The notes under the pieces are model-generated. The model was not told the origin of the DNA and did no database searches. It saw only the letters and a program-made list of their open reading frames with translations. A stretch of 64,000 nt of DNA from Mesorhizobium sp. (lineage in GTDB: Bacteria; Pseudomonadota; Alphaproteobacteria; Rhizobiales; Rhizobiaceae), in assembly GCA_004020365.1 (NCBI GenBank), contig SAQR01000037.1, positions 1-64,000 on the forward strand. The letters run 5' to 3'. Shown here piece after piece: positions 7,378 to 16,443 of the stretch; within the stretch, counting starts at the first letter, position 1; each line of letters opens with the position of its first letter. Both the position numbers and the translations under genes were made by a program.

Positions 7378-9840
7378 ATGGCTTACAAACGTCACATCGA
7401 CCGGCTGCCGATCATTCCGGCGGATGCCAAGAAGCACAACGTCACCTGCCACTATTGCATCGTCGGCTGCGGCTATCACGCCTACACCTGGCCGACCAAC
7501 AAGCAGGGCGGCACTGACGCCGCCTCGAATGTGTTCGGTGTCAATCTCGCTGAGCAGCAGGGTGCCGAGACCGACGCCTGGTACGCGCCGTCGATGTACA
7601 ATATCGTCAAGCAGGACGGCAAGGACGTCCACATCGTCATCAAGCCGGACCACGACTGCGAGGTGAATTCCGGCCTCGGCTCGGTGCGCGGCGCCCGCAT
7701 GGGCGAGCTGCGCTACTCGACCGCGCGCGGCTCGCAGCAGCAACGTCTGACCGATCCAATGGTCTGGCGCTACGGCCAGATGCAACCGACCTCCTGGGAG
7801 GATGCTCTCGATCTCGTCGCCCGTGTCACCGCCGCCGTCGTCAAGGAACAGGGCGAGGATGGGCTGTTCGTCTCCGTCTTCGATCACGGCGGTTCGGCCG
7901 GCGGCTACGAAAACACCTGGGGCACCGGAAAACTCTACTTCGGCTCCATGAAGGTGAAGAACATCCGCATCCACAACAGGCCGGCCTACAATTCCGAGGT
8001 CCATGCGACCCGCGACATGGGCGTCGGTGAGCTGAACAACTGCTACGAGGATGCCGAACTCGCCGATACGCTCGTCTCGGTCGGCAACAATCCGCTGGAG
8101 ACGCAGACCAATTACTTCCTCAACCACTGGGTCCCGAACCTGCGCGGCGCCTCGCTCGACAAGAAGAAGGCCCAGCTTCCGGACGAGCCGCACGATCGCG
8201 CGAAGATCATCTTCGTCGATCCGCGCCGCACCGTATCGGTCAACGCGGCCGAGGCCGAAGCCAGCAAGGAAAATGTCATGCACCTTGCCATTAATTCCGG
8301 CACCGACATGGTGCTGTTCAATGCTTGGCTGACCGAGATTGCCGACAAGGGCTGGGTCGACAAGGCCTTCATCGACGCGTCGACCAAAGATTTCGACAAG
8401 GCGCTAGCTGCCAACAAAACCACGCTCGAGGACGCGGCGAAAATCACCGGGCTGAGCGTCGAACAGATCCGTCAGTCGGCGGCATGGATCGCCGAGCCCA
8501 AGGACGGTAAGCGTCGACGCACCATGTTCGCCTACGAGAAGGGCCTGATCTGGGGCAACGACAATTATCGCACCAATGCCGCGCTGGTGAACGTCGCGCT
8601 CGCCACCGGCAATGTCGGTCGCGAGGGCGGCGGCTGCGTGCGCATGGGCGGCCACCAGGAAGGCTATGTCCGTCCCTCCGACGCGCATGTCGGCCGGCCC
8701 GCCGCCTATGTCGACAAGCTGCTGATCGAGGGCAAGGGCGGCGTTCATCACATCTGGGCCTGCGACCACTACAAGACCACGCTGAATGCCCACCAGTTCA
8801 ACATGGTCTACAAGCAGCGCACCGACATCGTGAAGGATGCGATGAGCAAGGTGCCGTATGGCGACCGCGACGCCATGGTCAAGGCGATCACCGATTCTAT
8901 TCAGGCCGGCGGCCTGTTCTCGGTCGACGTCGACATCATTCCGTCGAAGATCGGCGCGGCGAGCCATGTCTGGCTGCCGGCGGCCGAGTCGGGCGAGATG
9001 AACCTGACGTCGATGAACGGCGAGCGGCGCATGCGTCTGGTCGAGCGCTACATGGACCCGCCCGGCAACGCCAAGCCGGACTGTCTCATCGCCGCCGGGC
9101 TTGCCCAGCACATGGAGAGAGTGCTGCGCGAAATGGGCGACAATGCCTATGCCGACCAGTTCAAGGGCTTTGACTGGAAGACCGAGGAGGACGCCTTCAT
9201 GGACGGCTACAACAAGAATGCCGGGGGCGGCGAGTTCGTCACCTATGAGCGCCTGAAGGCGATGGGCAATAACGGCTTCCAGGAGCCCGCCACCGGTTTC
9301 GAAGACGGCAAGATCGTCGGCACCAAGCGTCTTTATACCGATGGCAAGTTCGGGACAAAGGACGGCAAGGCGACCTTCATGGAAGCGCAATGGCGCGGCC
9401 TGCAGGCGCCGGGCAAGGACGAGCAGAAGAAGAACAACAAGTACCTCATCAACAACGGGCGCGCCAACCAGGTCTGGCAAAATGCCTTCCTGGATCAGGA
9501 GAGCGAATTCGTCATGGACCGCTGGCCCTATCCGTTCATCGAGATGAGCCCGGACGATATGAGCGAACTCGGCGTGAAGAACGGCGACCTCGTCGAGGTT
9601 TACAACGAGAGCGGCTCGACCCAGGCGATGATCTACCCGACGCCGAGCGCCAGGAAGGGCGAGACCTTCATGCTGTTCGGATTCCCGACCGGCGTGCAAG
9701 GCAACGTCATCAATGCCGGCACCAACGAGCTGATCCTGCCAAACTACAAGCAGACCTGGGCGAACATCCGCAAAATCTCGGATGCGCCGGAAGGCGTGAA
9801 GCACCTTTCGTTCAAGTCGCAGGAGTATCAGGCGGTCTGA
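7378..9840 (+). CDS. aioA: Arsenite oxidase large (molybdopterin) subunit AioA
   Basis: It catalyses periplasmic oxidation of arsenite to arsenate at a bis-molybdopterin guanine dinucleotide molybdenum centre. The 820-residue protein has a CxxCxxxC motif at Cys24, Cys27 and Cys31 (CHYCIVGC) near the N-terminus with no fourth Cys, as expected for the [3Fe-4S] cluster of this DMSO-reductase family branch. It has no signal peptide of its own, consistent with export with AioB. It starts 14 bases after aioB behind GGGAGG. No cytochrome c or moeA gene follows; the next gene is on the opposite strand, so the electron acceptor must be encoded elsewhere. Confidence 0.95.
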   Translation: MAYKRHIDRLPIIPADAKKHNVTCHYCIVGCGYHAYTWPTNKQGGTDAASNVFGVNLAEQQGAETDAWYAPSMYNIVKQDGKDVHIVIKPDHDCEVNSGLGSVRGARMGELRYSTARGSQQQRLTDPMVWRYGQMQPTSWEDALDLVARVTAAVVKEQGEDGLFVSVFDHGGSAGGYENTWGTGKLYFGSMKVKNIRIHNRPAYNSEVHATRDMGVGELNNCYEDAELADTLVSVGNNPLETQTNYFLNHWVPNLRGASLDKKKAQLPDEPHDRAKIIFVDPRRTVSVNAAEAEASKENVMHLAINSGTDMVLFNAWLTEIADKGWVDKAFIDASTKDFDKALAANKTTLEDAAKITGLSVEQIRQSAAWIAEPKDGKRRRTMFAYEKGLIWGNDNYRTNAALVNVALATGNVGREGGGCVRMGGHQEGYVRPSDAHVGRPAAYVDKLLIEGKGGVHHIWACDHYKTTLNAHQFNMVYKQRTDIVKDAMSKVPYGDRDAMVKAITDSIQAGGLFSVDVDIIPSKIGAASHVWLPAAESGEMNLTSMNGERRMRLVERYMDPPGNAKPDCLIAAGLAQHMERVLREMGDNAYADQFKGFDWKTEEDAFMDGYNKNAGGGEFVTYERLKAMGNNGFQEPATGFEDGKIVGTKRLYTDGKFGTKDGKATFMEAQWRGLQAPGKDEQKKNNKYLINNGRANQVWQNAFLDQESEFVMDRWPYPFIEMSPDDMSELGVKNGDLVEVYNESGSTQAMIYPTPSARKGETFMLFGFPTGVQGNVINAGTNELILPNYKQTWANIRKISDAPEGVKHLSFKSQEYQAV

Positions 9841-9990
9841 GACGGCCCTCCCAGGCCCATCTGGCTGTCGAGGCCGCCGACCAACGCCATGAGGCACGGC
9901 GGCCTTGAGCTTTCCTCGGAACTGTCGGCGCCACGATCGAGCCTCCGAGGCGCGCAAAAACCTGCACGATCGCCGGACCGATCGCGGACG
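9841..9990. other. Convergent intergenic space after aioA
   Basis: About 150 bp separate the ends of aioA and the FGGY kinase gene. The stretch is GC-rich and open on the minus strand in short frames, but I see no gene, and no clear hairpin with a T-run. Confidence 0.3.
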
Positions 9991-11514
9991 TCACGGCTGC
10001 GTCGGCCGCGTGGCGGCCGCCAGGGCGTCGATGTCGTCGTAGAGCGCCTGGCTGTGATAGTAGAGCCGCTCGAAAACCGGTTGGGTGCGCCTGTAGATAT
10101 CGGCCCATCCGGGGTCCGGCAGGATTTCGGCATCGTAGCTCACAAAGCGCTCGGCCGCCTGTTCGACGCGCGAGAAGCGGCCGGTCGCCGTCGCGGCCAT
10201 CGCGGCACAGCCGACGATGCCGCATTCGGGCTCCCGCGGAACCAGGATCGGAATGTTGAATGCACTCGCCTTGATCTTCAGCCAGAGTTCAGTGCGCGCC
10301 CCGCCACCGGCGGCGATGACGCGCTCCAGCGGCTTGTTCGACGCGTGTTCCATGATGCGGATGTGGCGCGTCATGGCAAAGGCGATGCCTTCCAGGATTG
10401 AGCGGTGCAGATGCTCCATGCCATGCGCGGCGCCCAATCCGAAGAACTGTGCGCGGGCGTTGCGATGGCGCCCCAGACGCTCGCCGGCGAGAAAGGGCAT
10501 GAAGAGCAGCGCGTCGCAACCGGCCGGCGCCTCGGCGGCGCGGGCGACGATCTCGTCATAGGACAGCGCGTTGCCGTGGAAGGCACGGCGTGCCCAGCGC
10601 ATGCCGTCGCCGCCGGTCTCCAGCAGCACGAATTGCGCCCAGTTGCCTTCGACTGTCGCAACGTTCGAGATTTCCGGGTCAAGCAGCGGCTTCTCCGCGA
10701 TAACAGTGATGATGGCGCCCGTGCCGGTGCTGTCGGAACCCATTCCCGGGCGACAGGCGCCTGAGCCGAGCAGTGCCACCGGATAATCGGCGCCGCCGAC
10801 CAGCACGGGGGTTCCAGAGCGCAGGCCGGTGTCGAGCGCCGCCTGTTCGGTGACGTGGCCGACGACATCCAGCGGGTTGCGGATCGGCGGCAGCTTGGCG
10901 GCGTCCAGACCCATGCGCTCGATCATCACCGGCGACCAGTCGAGCCGCTGTGGGTTCATCAGGAAACTACAGGACGCGTCGCCTGTATCCATAGCAATCT
11001 CGCCGGTCAGCCGGTAGTTGATGTAATCCTTCGGCATGACGGCGACTGCGCTGCGGGTGTATGCGGCGGGATCGTTGTCTCGGACCCATTGCAGTTTGAA
11101 GCCCGGCCATGCCGGGGTCGGCGTGTTGCCGCTTTCGGGCAGGTAGCTGTCCGGCTCGTTCGCTTGCTCGAAGCGACGGACGTGATCGATGGTGCGCTTG
11201 TCGTTCCAGAGCGGTGCCGTCTCGCGTGTCAGCGCTCCGTGCGCGTCGAGCAGGACCAGCCCGTGCATCTGCCCGCAGACGCAGACGGCTGAGATGTTTT
11301 CGCGGGCGCCGTCGACTCGGTCCAGCACCGTCTTGACGCTGGCTCGCGCACCCTCCCACCAGTCGGGCGGCCGCTGTTCGGCCCAGCCGAATTCCGGCAC
11401 GATCTGGTCGTGCTCTCGCGACGCAAGCTCGAGGATCTTGCCGGTGACGTCGATCAGTGCTGCGCGGACGCTGCCGGTGCCGACATCGATGGCGAGGAAA
11501 AGCTCGCCGCTCAT
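9991..11514 (-). CDS. FGGY-family carbohydrate kinase (xylulokinase-like)
   Basis: This encodes a 507-residue sugar kinase. The N-terminal half begins with the nucleotide-fold signature FLAIDVGTGSVRAALID. The C-terminal half has the FGGY-family segments LFMPFLAGERLGRHRNAR and GGGARTELWLKIKA. XylB-type kinases phosphorylate pentuloses such as xylulose or ribulose, but some family members act on polyols or other ketoses, so the substrate is open. The usual TPH after GER in xylulokinases is replaced by LGRH, which argues against a plain xylulokinase. It is the last gene of a minus-strand unit with the broken dehydrogenase and the cupin isomerase, opposite HPS/PHI and a sugar importer. Confidence 0.8.
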   Translation of the reverse strand: MSGELFLAIDVGTGSVRAALIDVTGKILELASREHDQIVPEFGWAEQRPPDWWEGARASVKTVLDRVDGARENISAVCVCGQMHGLVLLDAHGALTRETAPLWNDKRTIDHVRRFEQANEPDSYLPESGNTPTPAWPGFKLQWVRDNDPAAYTRSAVAVMPKDYINYRLTGEIAMDTGDASCSFLMNPQRLDWSPVMIERMGLDAAKLPPIRNPLDVVGHVTEQAALDTGLRSGTPVLVGGADYPVALLGSGACRPGMGSDSTGTGAIITVIAEKPLLDPEISNVATVEGNWAQFVLLETGGDGMRWARRAFHGNALSYDEIVARAAEAPAGCDALLFMPFLAGERLGRHRNARAQFFGLGAAHGMEHLHRSILEGIAFAMTRHIRIMEHASNKPLERVIAAGGGARTELWLKIKASAFNIPILVPREPECGIVGCAAMAATATGRFSRVEQAAERFVSYDAEILPDPGWADIYRRTQPVFERLYYHSQALYDDIDALAAATRPTQP

Positions 11515-11596
11515 TTCGGGAGAGTCCTGAGATGGGCAAGCATGAGACCCTCTGTCTATTGGTCAGAGCGAGCGCGGCGTGACGAGACCCACGGCA

Positions 11597-12551
11597 TCAG
11601 CCTTTCGCCGCTTCGATGGCGATGCGCGACATCTCGTCGAAATTCGGCCCCGAGACCGGGATCGCGATGTCGAAGACCTCTGCGATCACCTGCGTCCAGC
11701 CATGCAGGAAATATGTCCAACCATCCTCGATCTGCAACTGCTGTCGGGCCTGCTGCCGCCTTGCCTGGTCGAGGAAGATCAGGTCGCCGCGATAGTTGAG
11801 ATCCCAGGCGATGCCGCGCTTGGGGAACACGCCGCCATCGGTAATCGGCGAGCCGGGCGCGTCCTTGCCAAGTCCGGTCGCGTTGATCACCAGCGAGCCT
11901 GGTTTCAGCGCCGCCAACTTCTCGTCATTGATCTCTGGTTGGTCGGCCAGGACATATTCGATCTCGACCGTGGACATCATGTCTTTGTGGATGCGCTCGA
12001 TTTCATCGAGACGCGGCTGCGAACGGTCGCTGACAATGATGCGCGAAGGCAAGTCGGCGCCACGCTGCTTGCGCATCAGGTGCCAGGTGATCGCTATCGT
12101 CGATCCGCCGGCGCCCATCGACAGGACCTCCGCGCCGGTGTCCGCAAAATATCCCGCCGGAATGAAACCGTCTATCGCAAGGCCGGAAGAGATCGGATCC
12201 TTGGCATGGCAGATCAGCCTGCCGCCCCGCTTCGACAGGCAGCTGGTCTCGCGCATCAGGCGGGCATGCGGATCGATCACATCGAACAGGTCGCGCGCTG
12301 CGTCGAAAAGATCGATCTTGTGCGTGGTGACGAGCGCGCCAAGCGACAGCGGGTCGGATTTTATGAAGGAGACGACCTCACGATAGGCCTCCGGGTCGGC
12401 ATGGAGTGGAAAGTCGATGCCCCTGAGAACCGCATCCTTGAGAACCGCATCCTTCAGCCCGAGGTGGCGCGCCGCGCATGATCGAGCTGCTCCTCGTCGT
12501 GACGCCGATAAAGTAGAATGTCGGCTGGGTGGCCGGCCGATAGCGGCTCAT
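11597..12551 (-). pseudogene. Shikimate-dehydrogenase-like gene, broken by a frameshift
   Basis: The N-terminal piece starts at ATG 12551 behind GGGAGA (MSRYRPATQPTFYFIGVTT...SSIM) and leaves the frame near 12480. From about 12470 another frame carries the rest: LGLKDAVLKDAVLRGIDFPL, then the substrate-domain segment GALVTTHKIDLFDAA and a Rossmann domain (VLSMGAGGSTIAITWHL). Joined, they make a roughly 300-residue shikimate/quinate dehydrogenase relative with NAD(P)-binding C-terminal half. The break looks like loss of a non-multiple of three bases after SSIMR, beside an exact tandem 15-bp duplication (AAGGATGCGGTTCTC twice). A sequencing error cannot be excluded. The enzyme would have acted with the neighbouring sugar kinase. 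Confidence 0.7.
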
Positions 12552-12624
12552 TCGCCATTCTCCCGGATTTTCTCCGCGCGCAGTGCAGCACTGCGACGTG
12601 AAGCAGCGATCTCGAAGCCAGCCT

Positions 12625-13263
12625 TCATGCCGGCACCATGCCGGGTTGCCCATAGAGGGCGGAGATCAGCTTTGCGTCGCGCGGTCGCCAATCCGGGTTG
12701 TCGACTTGCCTCCAGCCTTCATCGCCGGCGACGACGCGCGAGCGCATGCCTCCCGATTTCGCGATGATCTCGTAGTCCTGCCCTGAATCGGCGGGGTAGC
12801 AGAACAGCATCACCAGAACGTCTTCCCCGACATTGATCGAGCGGTGGATCCAGAACGGCGGAACATAACAGACGGTCTGGGCGTCGATCGGCAGGATGCG
12901 AACCTCCCCCTCCGGCGACTCCATCAGCATCAGGCCGTGCCCTTTCTGTCCATAATAGATCTCGGGCCGGTCGGCTTGCCTGTGGATACGACCGCGCGTC
13001 ATGAAATACTCGTCGCCGACCTTGCCGGGCGCCATGCGCGTGACGCCGAAAATCAGATCGCCCGACTGCTCGGTCGGCCGGAACTCGGAGACTTCGTAGA
13101 CGATGCGCTCGCCCCATGTCGCGCGCATCGCTTCGAACGCCGCGGCGTCAGCATAGAGCCCGTCCAGATCGCGAAAGCGCTTCTGGTAGCTGCCGGTTGC
13201 ATTTGCCATCGCACCAGTCGACAGATCGACCTTGCATCCAATGGGCTCAAACAATCTCGTCAA
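12625..13263 (-). CDS. Cupin-type glucose-6-phosphate isomerase-like protein
   Basis: This encodes a 212-residue protein of the cupin phosphoglucose isomerase family (archaeal PGI type), which interconverts glucose-6-phosphate and fructose-6-phosphate. The core is GRIHRQADRPEIYYGQKGHG, then DAQTVCYVPPFWIHRSIN. In the archaeal enzyme the metal ligands are two His in an HxH motif, a Glu and a further His; here the first His of that motif reads Arg, while the second His, the Glu and the late His are kept. Activity may therefore be altered. The first codon is TTG at 13263; an ATG at 13209 (MANATGSYQ) is an alternative. It heads the minus-strand sugar unit, divergent from HPS. Confidence 0.75.
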   Translation of the reverse strand: MTRLFEPIGCKVDLSTGAMANATGSYQKRFRDLDGLYADAAAFEAMRATWGERIVYEVSEFRPTEQSGDLIFGVTRMAPGKVGDEYFMTRGRIHRQADRPEIYYGQKGHGLMLMESPEGEVRILPIDAQTVCYVPPFWIHRSINVGEDVLVMLFCYPADSGQDYEIIAKSGGMRSRVVAGDEGWRQVDNPDWRPRDAKLISALYGQPGMVPA

Positions 13264-13488
13264 AGGACTACCTCATATTGCATTGCAGGTGGCATCGGCG
13301 CTGATCTGGCCCGCATGTCCTGCTTTCGACAAGAACCACACTTGCTTTGCAGGGTACGATTTGCTCTCCCTATGCAGACCAGCTTGGAGATTGCTGGATT
13401 ATGGCAGATTTCGACTACGCGTACGACGGTAGGTTGGCCGTTGTGGTCATGCCGCACCCGCTGCATTAAGCAATCCGAGAGAACCGCC
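13264..13488. promoter_or_regulatory. Divergent control region between cupin isomerase and HPS genes
   Basis: A 225-bp, relatively AT-richer gap separates two oppositely transcribed sugar operons and must hold both promoters. No regulator gene of the LacI, GntR or DeoR type is present nearby and I could not identify a clear operator. Confidence 0.4.
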
Positions 13489-14148
13489 TTGCTGCTCCAA
13501 GTCGCCTTCGACAAGCCTGAACACCTGGCCCTGCTCCCGCAGATGAAGGCGTTCGCCGACATTATCGAGATCGGCACGCCGTTGCTGAAACGCCTTGGCC
13601 TCTCCGCAATCGCCACGGCGCGCGAGCTCTGCCCTGAAGTCATGGTGTTGGCTGATACCAAAACCGTCGACGGCGGCCAGTTCGAGGCCGATATGGTATT
13701 CGGCGCCGGTGCCGCATTCATGACGGTGCTGTCGTGTGCTTCGTCCGCCACGCATGAGACGGTGGGAAGACGTGCCGCCGCCTTCGGCGCGACGGTCATC
13801 GTCGACACCATCACCGAGGCGGGCAAGGCAGAATTGCTTCCCTTGAATGCTGTCTTCCCCGAAAGCTTCGGTTACATCGCCGTCCACTCGCCAACCGATG
13901 AGCGGCTGGCGGGCAACACGTCCACGTCGCATTTTGACGCCGTGAGAAAGATGCACGATCGCGGCTTTCTGGTTTCGCTCGCCGGCGGGATCGGCCCCGA
14001 CACGCTGGAAGCGGTGATCGCAGTCGAGCCCGAAATCCTCGTGGTTGGCAGCGCCATCACAGAATCTGCAAACCCGAGAGAGACAGCACGATGGATTCGC
14101 GACAGATTGCCCAATCCAGGCCGTGGCTGGCCGTGGGACAGGAGATAA
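13489..14148 (+). CDS. hxlA: 3-hexulose-6-phosphate synthase-like protein
   Basis: This 219-residue TIM-barrel protein belongs to the orotidine-decarboxylase superfamily branch holding hexulose-6-phosphate synthase (HPS) and 3-keto-gulonate-6-phosphate decarboxylase. HPS condenses formaldehyde with ribulose-5-phosphate, reversibly. The active-site motif ADTKTVDGGQFEADMVFGAGA gives the expected Asp-x-Lys-x2-Asp, and SLAGGIGPDTLE is the phosphate-binding loop. Pairing with a PHI gene directly downstream (58-base overlap) strongly favours HPS. TTG at 13489 is chosen because the family starts there (LLQVAFD...); the frame is open further upstream without homology. Unlike methylotroph loci, this one sits with a sugar kinase and importer. 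Confidence 0.8.
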   Translation: MLLQVAFDKPEHLALLPQMKAFADIIEIGTPLLKRLGLSAIATARELCPEVMVLADTKTVDGGQFEADMVFGAGAAFMTVLSCASSATHETVGRRAAAFGATVIVDTITEAGKAELLPLNAVFPESFGYIAVHSPTDERLAGNTSTSHFDAVRKMHDRGFLVSLAGGIGPDTLEAVIAVEPEILVVGSAITESANPRETARWIRDRLPNPGRGWPWDRR

Positions 14149-14639
14149 CCGACCTTCTTGGCCGGATCGACGCCGACGCCTTTGCAAGGCTGGTACAGGC
14201 GTTCGATGACCCCGATCGGCGATGGTTCTTTTCCGGGCAGGGACGCTCCGGCCTTGTCGCGCAGATGGGTGCGATGCGGTTCATGCATCTTGGCCGGATG
14301 GTGCATTTCGTCGGTGAGGCATCGGCGCCATCGATCCGCAAGGGCGATGCGCTGCTGATCGTCTCCGGCTCTGGAGAGACGCCGGTCAGCACGGGCTTTG
14401 CCCGTATCGCCAAGGCGGAGGGCGCCAAGGTCGTTACGCTGACGCATAAGCCGGCCGGGACCCTGGCCGGCATTGCCGATGTCACGCTGCATGTCCCTGT
14501 CGAAAGTTCGAAACAGTTCGGCGGCAGCCTGTTCGAGCAGTCCTGCCTCATCCTGCTCGACAGCATTGTGCTCGGCTTGGCGCAGCAGATCCCCGACGCG
14601 CACAGACTGATGTTGTACCGCCACACCAACTTGCAGTGA
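14091..14639 (+). CDS. hxlB: 6-phospho-3-hexuloisomerase (SIS domain)
   Basis: PHI isomerises D-arabino-hex-3-ulose-6-phosphate to fructose-6-phosphate, the step after HPS. The 182-residue protein is a single SIS domain with WFFSGQGRSGLVAQMGAMRF (residues about 44-63) and the phosphosugar loop VSGSGETP. It overlaps the HPS gene by 58 bases in another frame, so the two are tightly coupled. Fructose-6-phosphate made here would be the substrate of the cupin isomerase encoded on the divergent strand. Confidence 0.85.
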   Translation: MDSRQIAQSRPWLAVGQEITDLLGRIDADAFARLVQAFDDPDRRWFFSGQGRSGLVAQMGAMRFMHLGRMVHFVGEASAPSIRKGDALLIVSGSGETPVSTGFARIAKAEGAKVVTLTHKPAGTLAGIADVTLHVPVESSKQFGGSLFEQSCLILLDSIVLGLAQQIPDAHRLMLYRHTNLQ

Positions 14640-14691
14640 CGTCCATGCCGACGGTGGTGAGCACCGGTGACGGGATTCCCGGCGCCGGCGC

Positions 14692-14746
14692 TCAAAACCA
14701 TGCGCACCCTCGAGTCACGGGCATGATTTTGGGCGATATGCATTAG
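14692..14746. repeat. REP family A, degenerate copy (after PHI gene)
   Basis: AAAACCATGCGCACCCTCGAG...CATGATTTTGGGCGATATGCATTAG matches the right half of the copies at 19750, 24937 and 59928. It lies between the PHI gene and the solute-binding protein gene, where it may end or attenuate transcription of the first two genes. Confidence 0.6.
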
Positions 14747-14924
14747 CCGGGAAGCCCGCTGGGCACCTCAGCTTCCCTTGCGGCAAGGCACTGGACTCGC
14801 TGCGCGATGCCGATATTGTGCTGAGGAGCGTTGGTGCCGTGCTCCGGCGACGGCAGCCGACGGGGAGATACCGGCGGCTTGGTTTTCGCAGGAACAAGTC
14901 CCGGTCAACGCGGGAGGAAGTCTG

Positions 14925-16397
14925 ATGAGAATTGGGGTCTTTCTGGCCGGCTTTTCGGCTTTTGCCGCGCTGGTTGGCGCGCCTGCCTTTGCCCAGGACA
15001 AGCCGTTTGCGGGGGTTACCGTGAACGTCATTACGCAGACCGGTGCGATTCAGGAGCCTCTACAGAGGCGCGCGCCCGAGTTCGAAGCGCTCACCGGCGC
15101 CAAGATCAATGTCATCGCAGTGCCCTTCTCGGATCTCTATCAAAAGATTCTCACCGACTGGGCGAGCGGCACCAATTCGGTCGACGCCGGGGTGTTCGCC
15201 CCGCAATGGATGGTCGACTACATTGCCGGCGGCTACCTCGAGGACCTGACGCCGCGAGTCGAGGCCGACAAGAACATTCAGCAGGACGATGTGGGTGCGT
15301 TCTTCCGGGACTTCTCCGAGAAGTACAGCGGCAAGACCTACATGATCACGCTCGATGGCGACTTCCACATGATGTACTACCGCAAGGACGTGCTGGAAGC
15401 GGCTGGCCTGGCGGTGCCGAAAACCTGGGACGAGTATCTCGAGGTCGCCAAGGCTACGCATGGCAAGGACATGAGCGGCGATGGCACGCCGGATTTCGGC
15501 TCGTGCATCGCCAAGAAGCGCAACGCGCAGAGCTACTGGTTCGTCACCGATGTGGTCGGCTCGATGACCCAGTCCAAGGGAACCAGCCAGGGCACTTTCT
15601 TCAACACCAAAGACATGACGCCGCTCGTCAACAACGACGCCTTCCGCAAGGCGCTCGACTTCCTGGCTGAATCGACCAAATACGGCCCGCCGGACGAGCT
15701 AAACCTCGATGTCAGCGATACAAGGCCGCTCTTCGCTTCCGGCCGCTGCGCGCTGAACCTCGACTGGGGCGATGTGGGCACGATCTCGATCGATCCGAAG
15801 CAGTCCAAGGTGATGGGCAAATGGGGCGCGGCGATCATGCCTGGATCCAAGGAGGTCCTGAACTGGGACACCGGCAAGCTCGAGGCCTGCACGGCAGAAA
15901 ACTGCCCGCACGCGATCGACGGCGTGAACCATGCACCATTCGCCGCCTTTGGCGGCTGGGGCGGCGGCATCAACGCCGCGGCCGATCCGAAGGTGAAGGA
16001 CGCCGCCTACGCGTTCTTCTCGTACATGACTCAGCCGGCGCAGTCGAATGCCGACGTGACCGTCGGCGGCACCGGCTTCAACCCGTATCGCACCTCGCAG
16101 CTCAGCTACAGTGATCTTTGGAAGAAGGCCGGCATGAGCGAGGAGGAGGCTAAAGTCTACCTGGGCGCGATCAATGACAGCATGAGCAGCCCGAACATGA
16201 TCCTCGACCTGCGCATCCCACAAAATCAGAAGTACCAGCAGGTCGTGCTCGACGAGGCGGTGTCGCGCTTCCTCGCCGGCGAAATCGACAAGGAAGCGAC
16301 CGTCGCGGCGGTCGAGGAAGGCTGGAATGAGCTGAACGAAGAGATTGGCAAAGACGAGCAGCTCAAACTTTACAAGGCGACTATCGGCGCCAAATAG
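14925..16397 (+). CDS. Sugar ABC transporter, periplasmic solute-binding protein
   Basis: This 490-residue family 1 extracellular solute-binding protein (MalE/UgpB type) would capture a sugar or polyol for the importer encoded downstream. An ordinary signal peptide ends near FAQ at about residue 24. The mature part has DWASGTNSVDAGVFAPQWMVDY and later segments typical of the family. ATG 14925 is chosen because GGGAGGAAG lies just upstream and the signal peptide follows. It is unusually long for the family. The ligand cannot be read from the sequence, but the HPS/PHI and kinase neighbours suggest a carbohydrate feeding phosphosugar metabolism. Confidence 0.85.
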   Translation: MRIGVFLAGFSAFAALVGAPAFAQDKPFAGVTVNVITQTGAIQEPLQRRAPEFEALTGAKINVIAVPFSDLYQKILTDWASGTNSVDAGVFAPQWMVDYIAGGYLEDLTPRVEADKNIQQDDVGAFFRDFSEKYSGKTYMITLDGDFHMMYYRKDVLEAAGLAVPKTWDEYLEVAKATHGKDMSGDGTPDFGSCIAKKRNAQSYWFVTDVVGSMTQSKGTSQGTFFNTKDMTPLVNNDAFRKALDFLAESTKYGPPDELNLDVSDTRPLFASGRCALNLDWGDVGTISIDPKQSKVMGKWGAAIMPGSKEVLNWDTGKLEACTAENCPHAIDGVNHAPFAAFGGWGGGINAAADPKVKDAAYAFFSYMTQPAQSNADVTVGGTGFNPYRTSQLSYSDLWKKAGMSEEEAKVYLGAINDSMSSPNMILDLRIPQNQKYQQVVLDEAVSRFLAGEIDKEATVAAVEEGWNELNEEIGKDEQLKLYKATIGAK

Positions 16398-16443
16398 GCG
16401 TCAAGCAATCGACCCGGCGTGGCATCGATCCGCGCCGGGTCTC

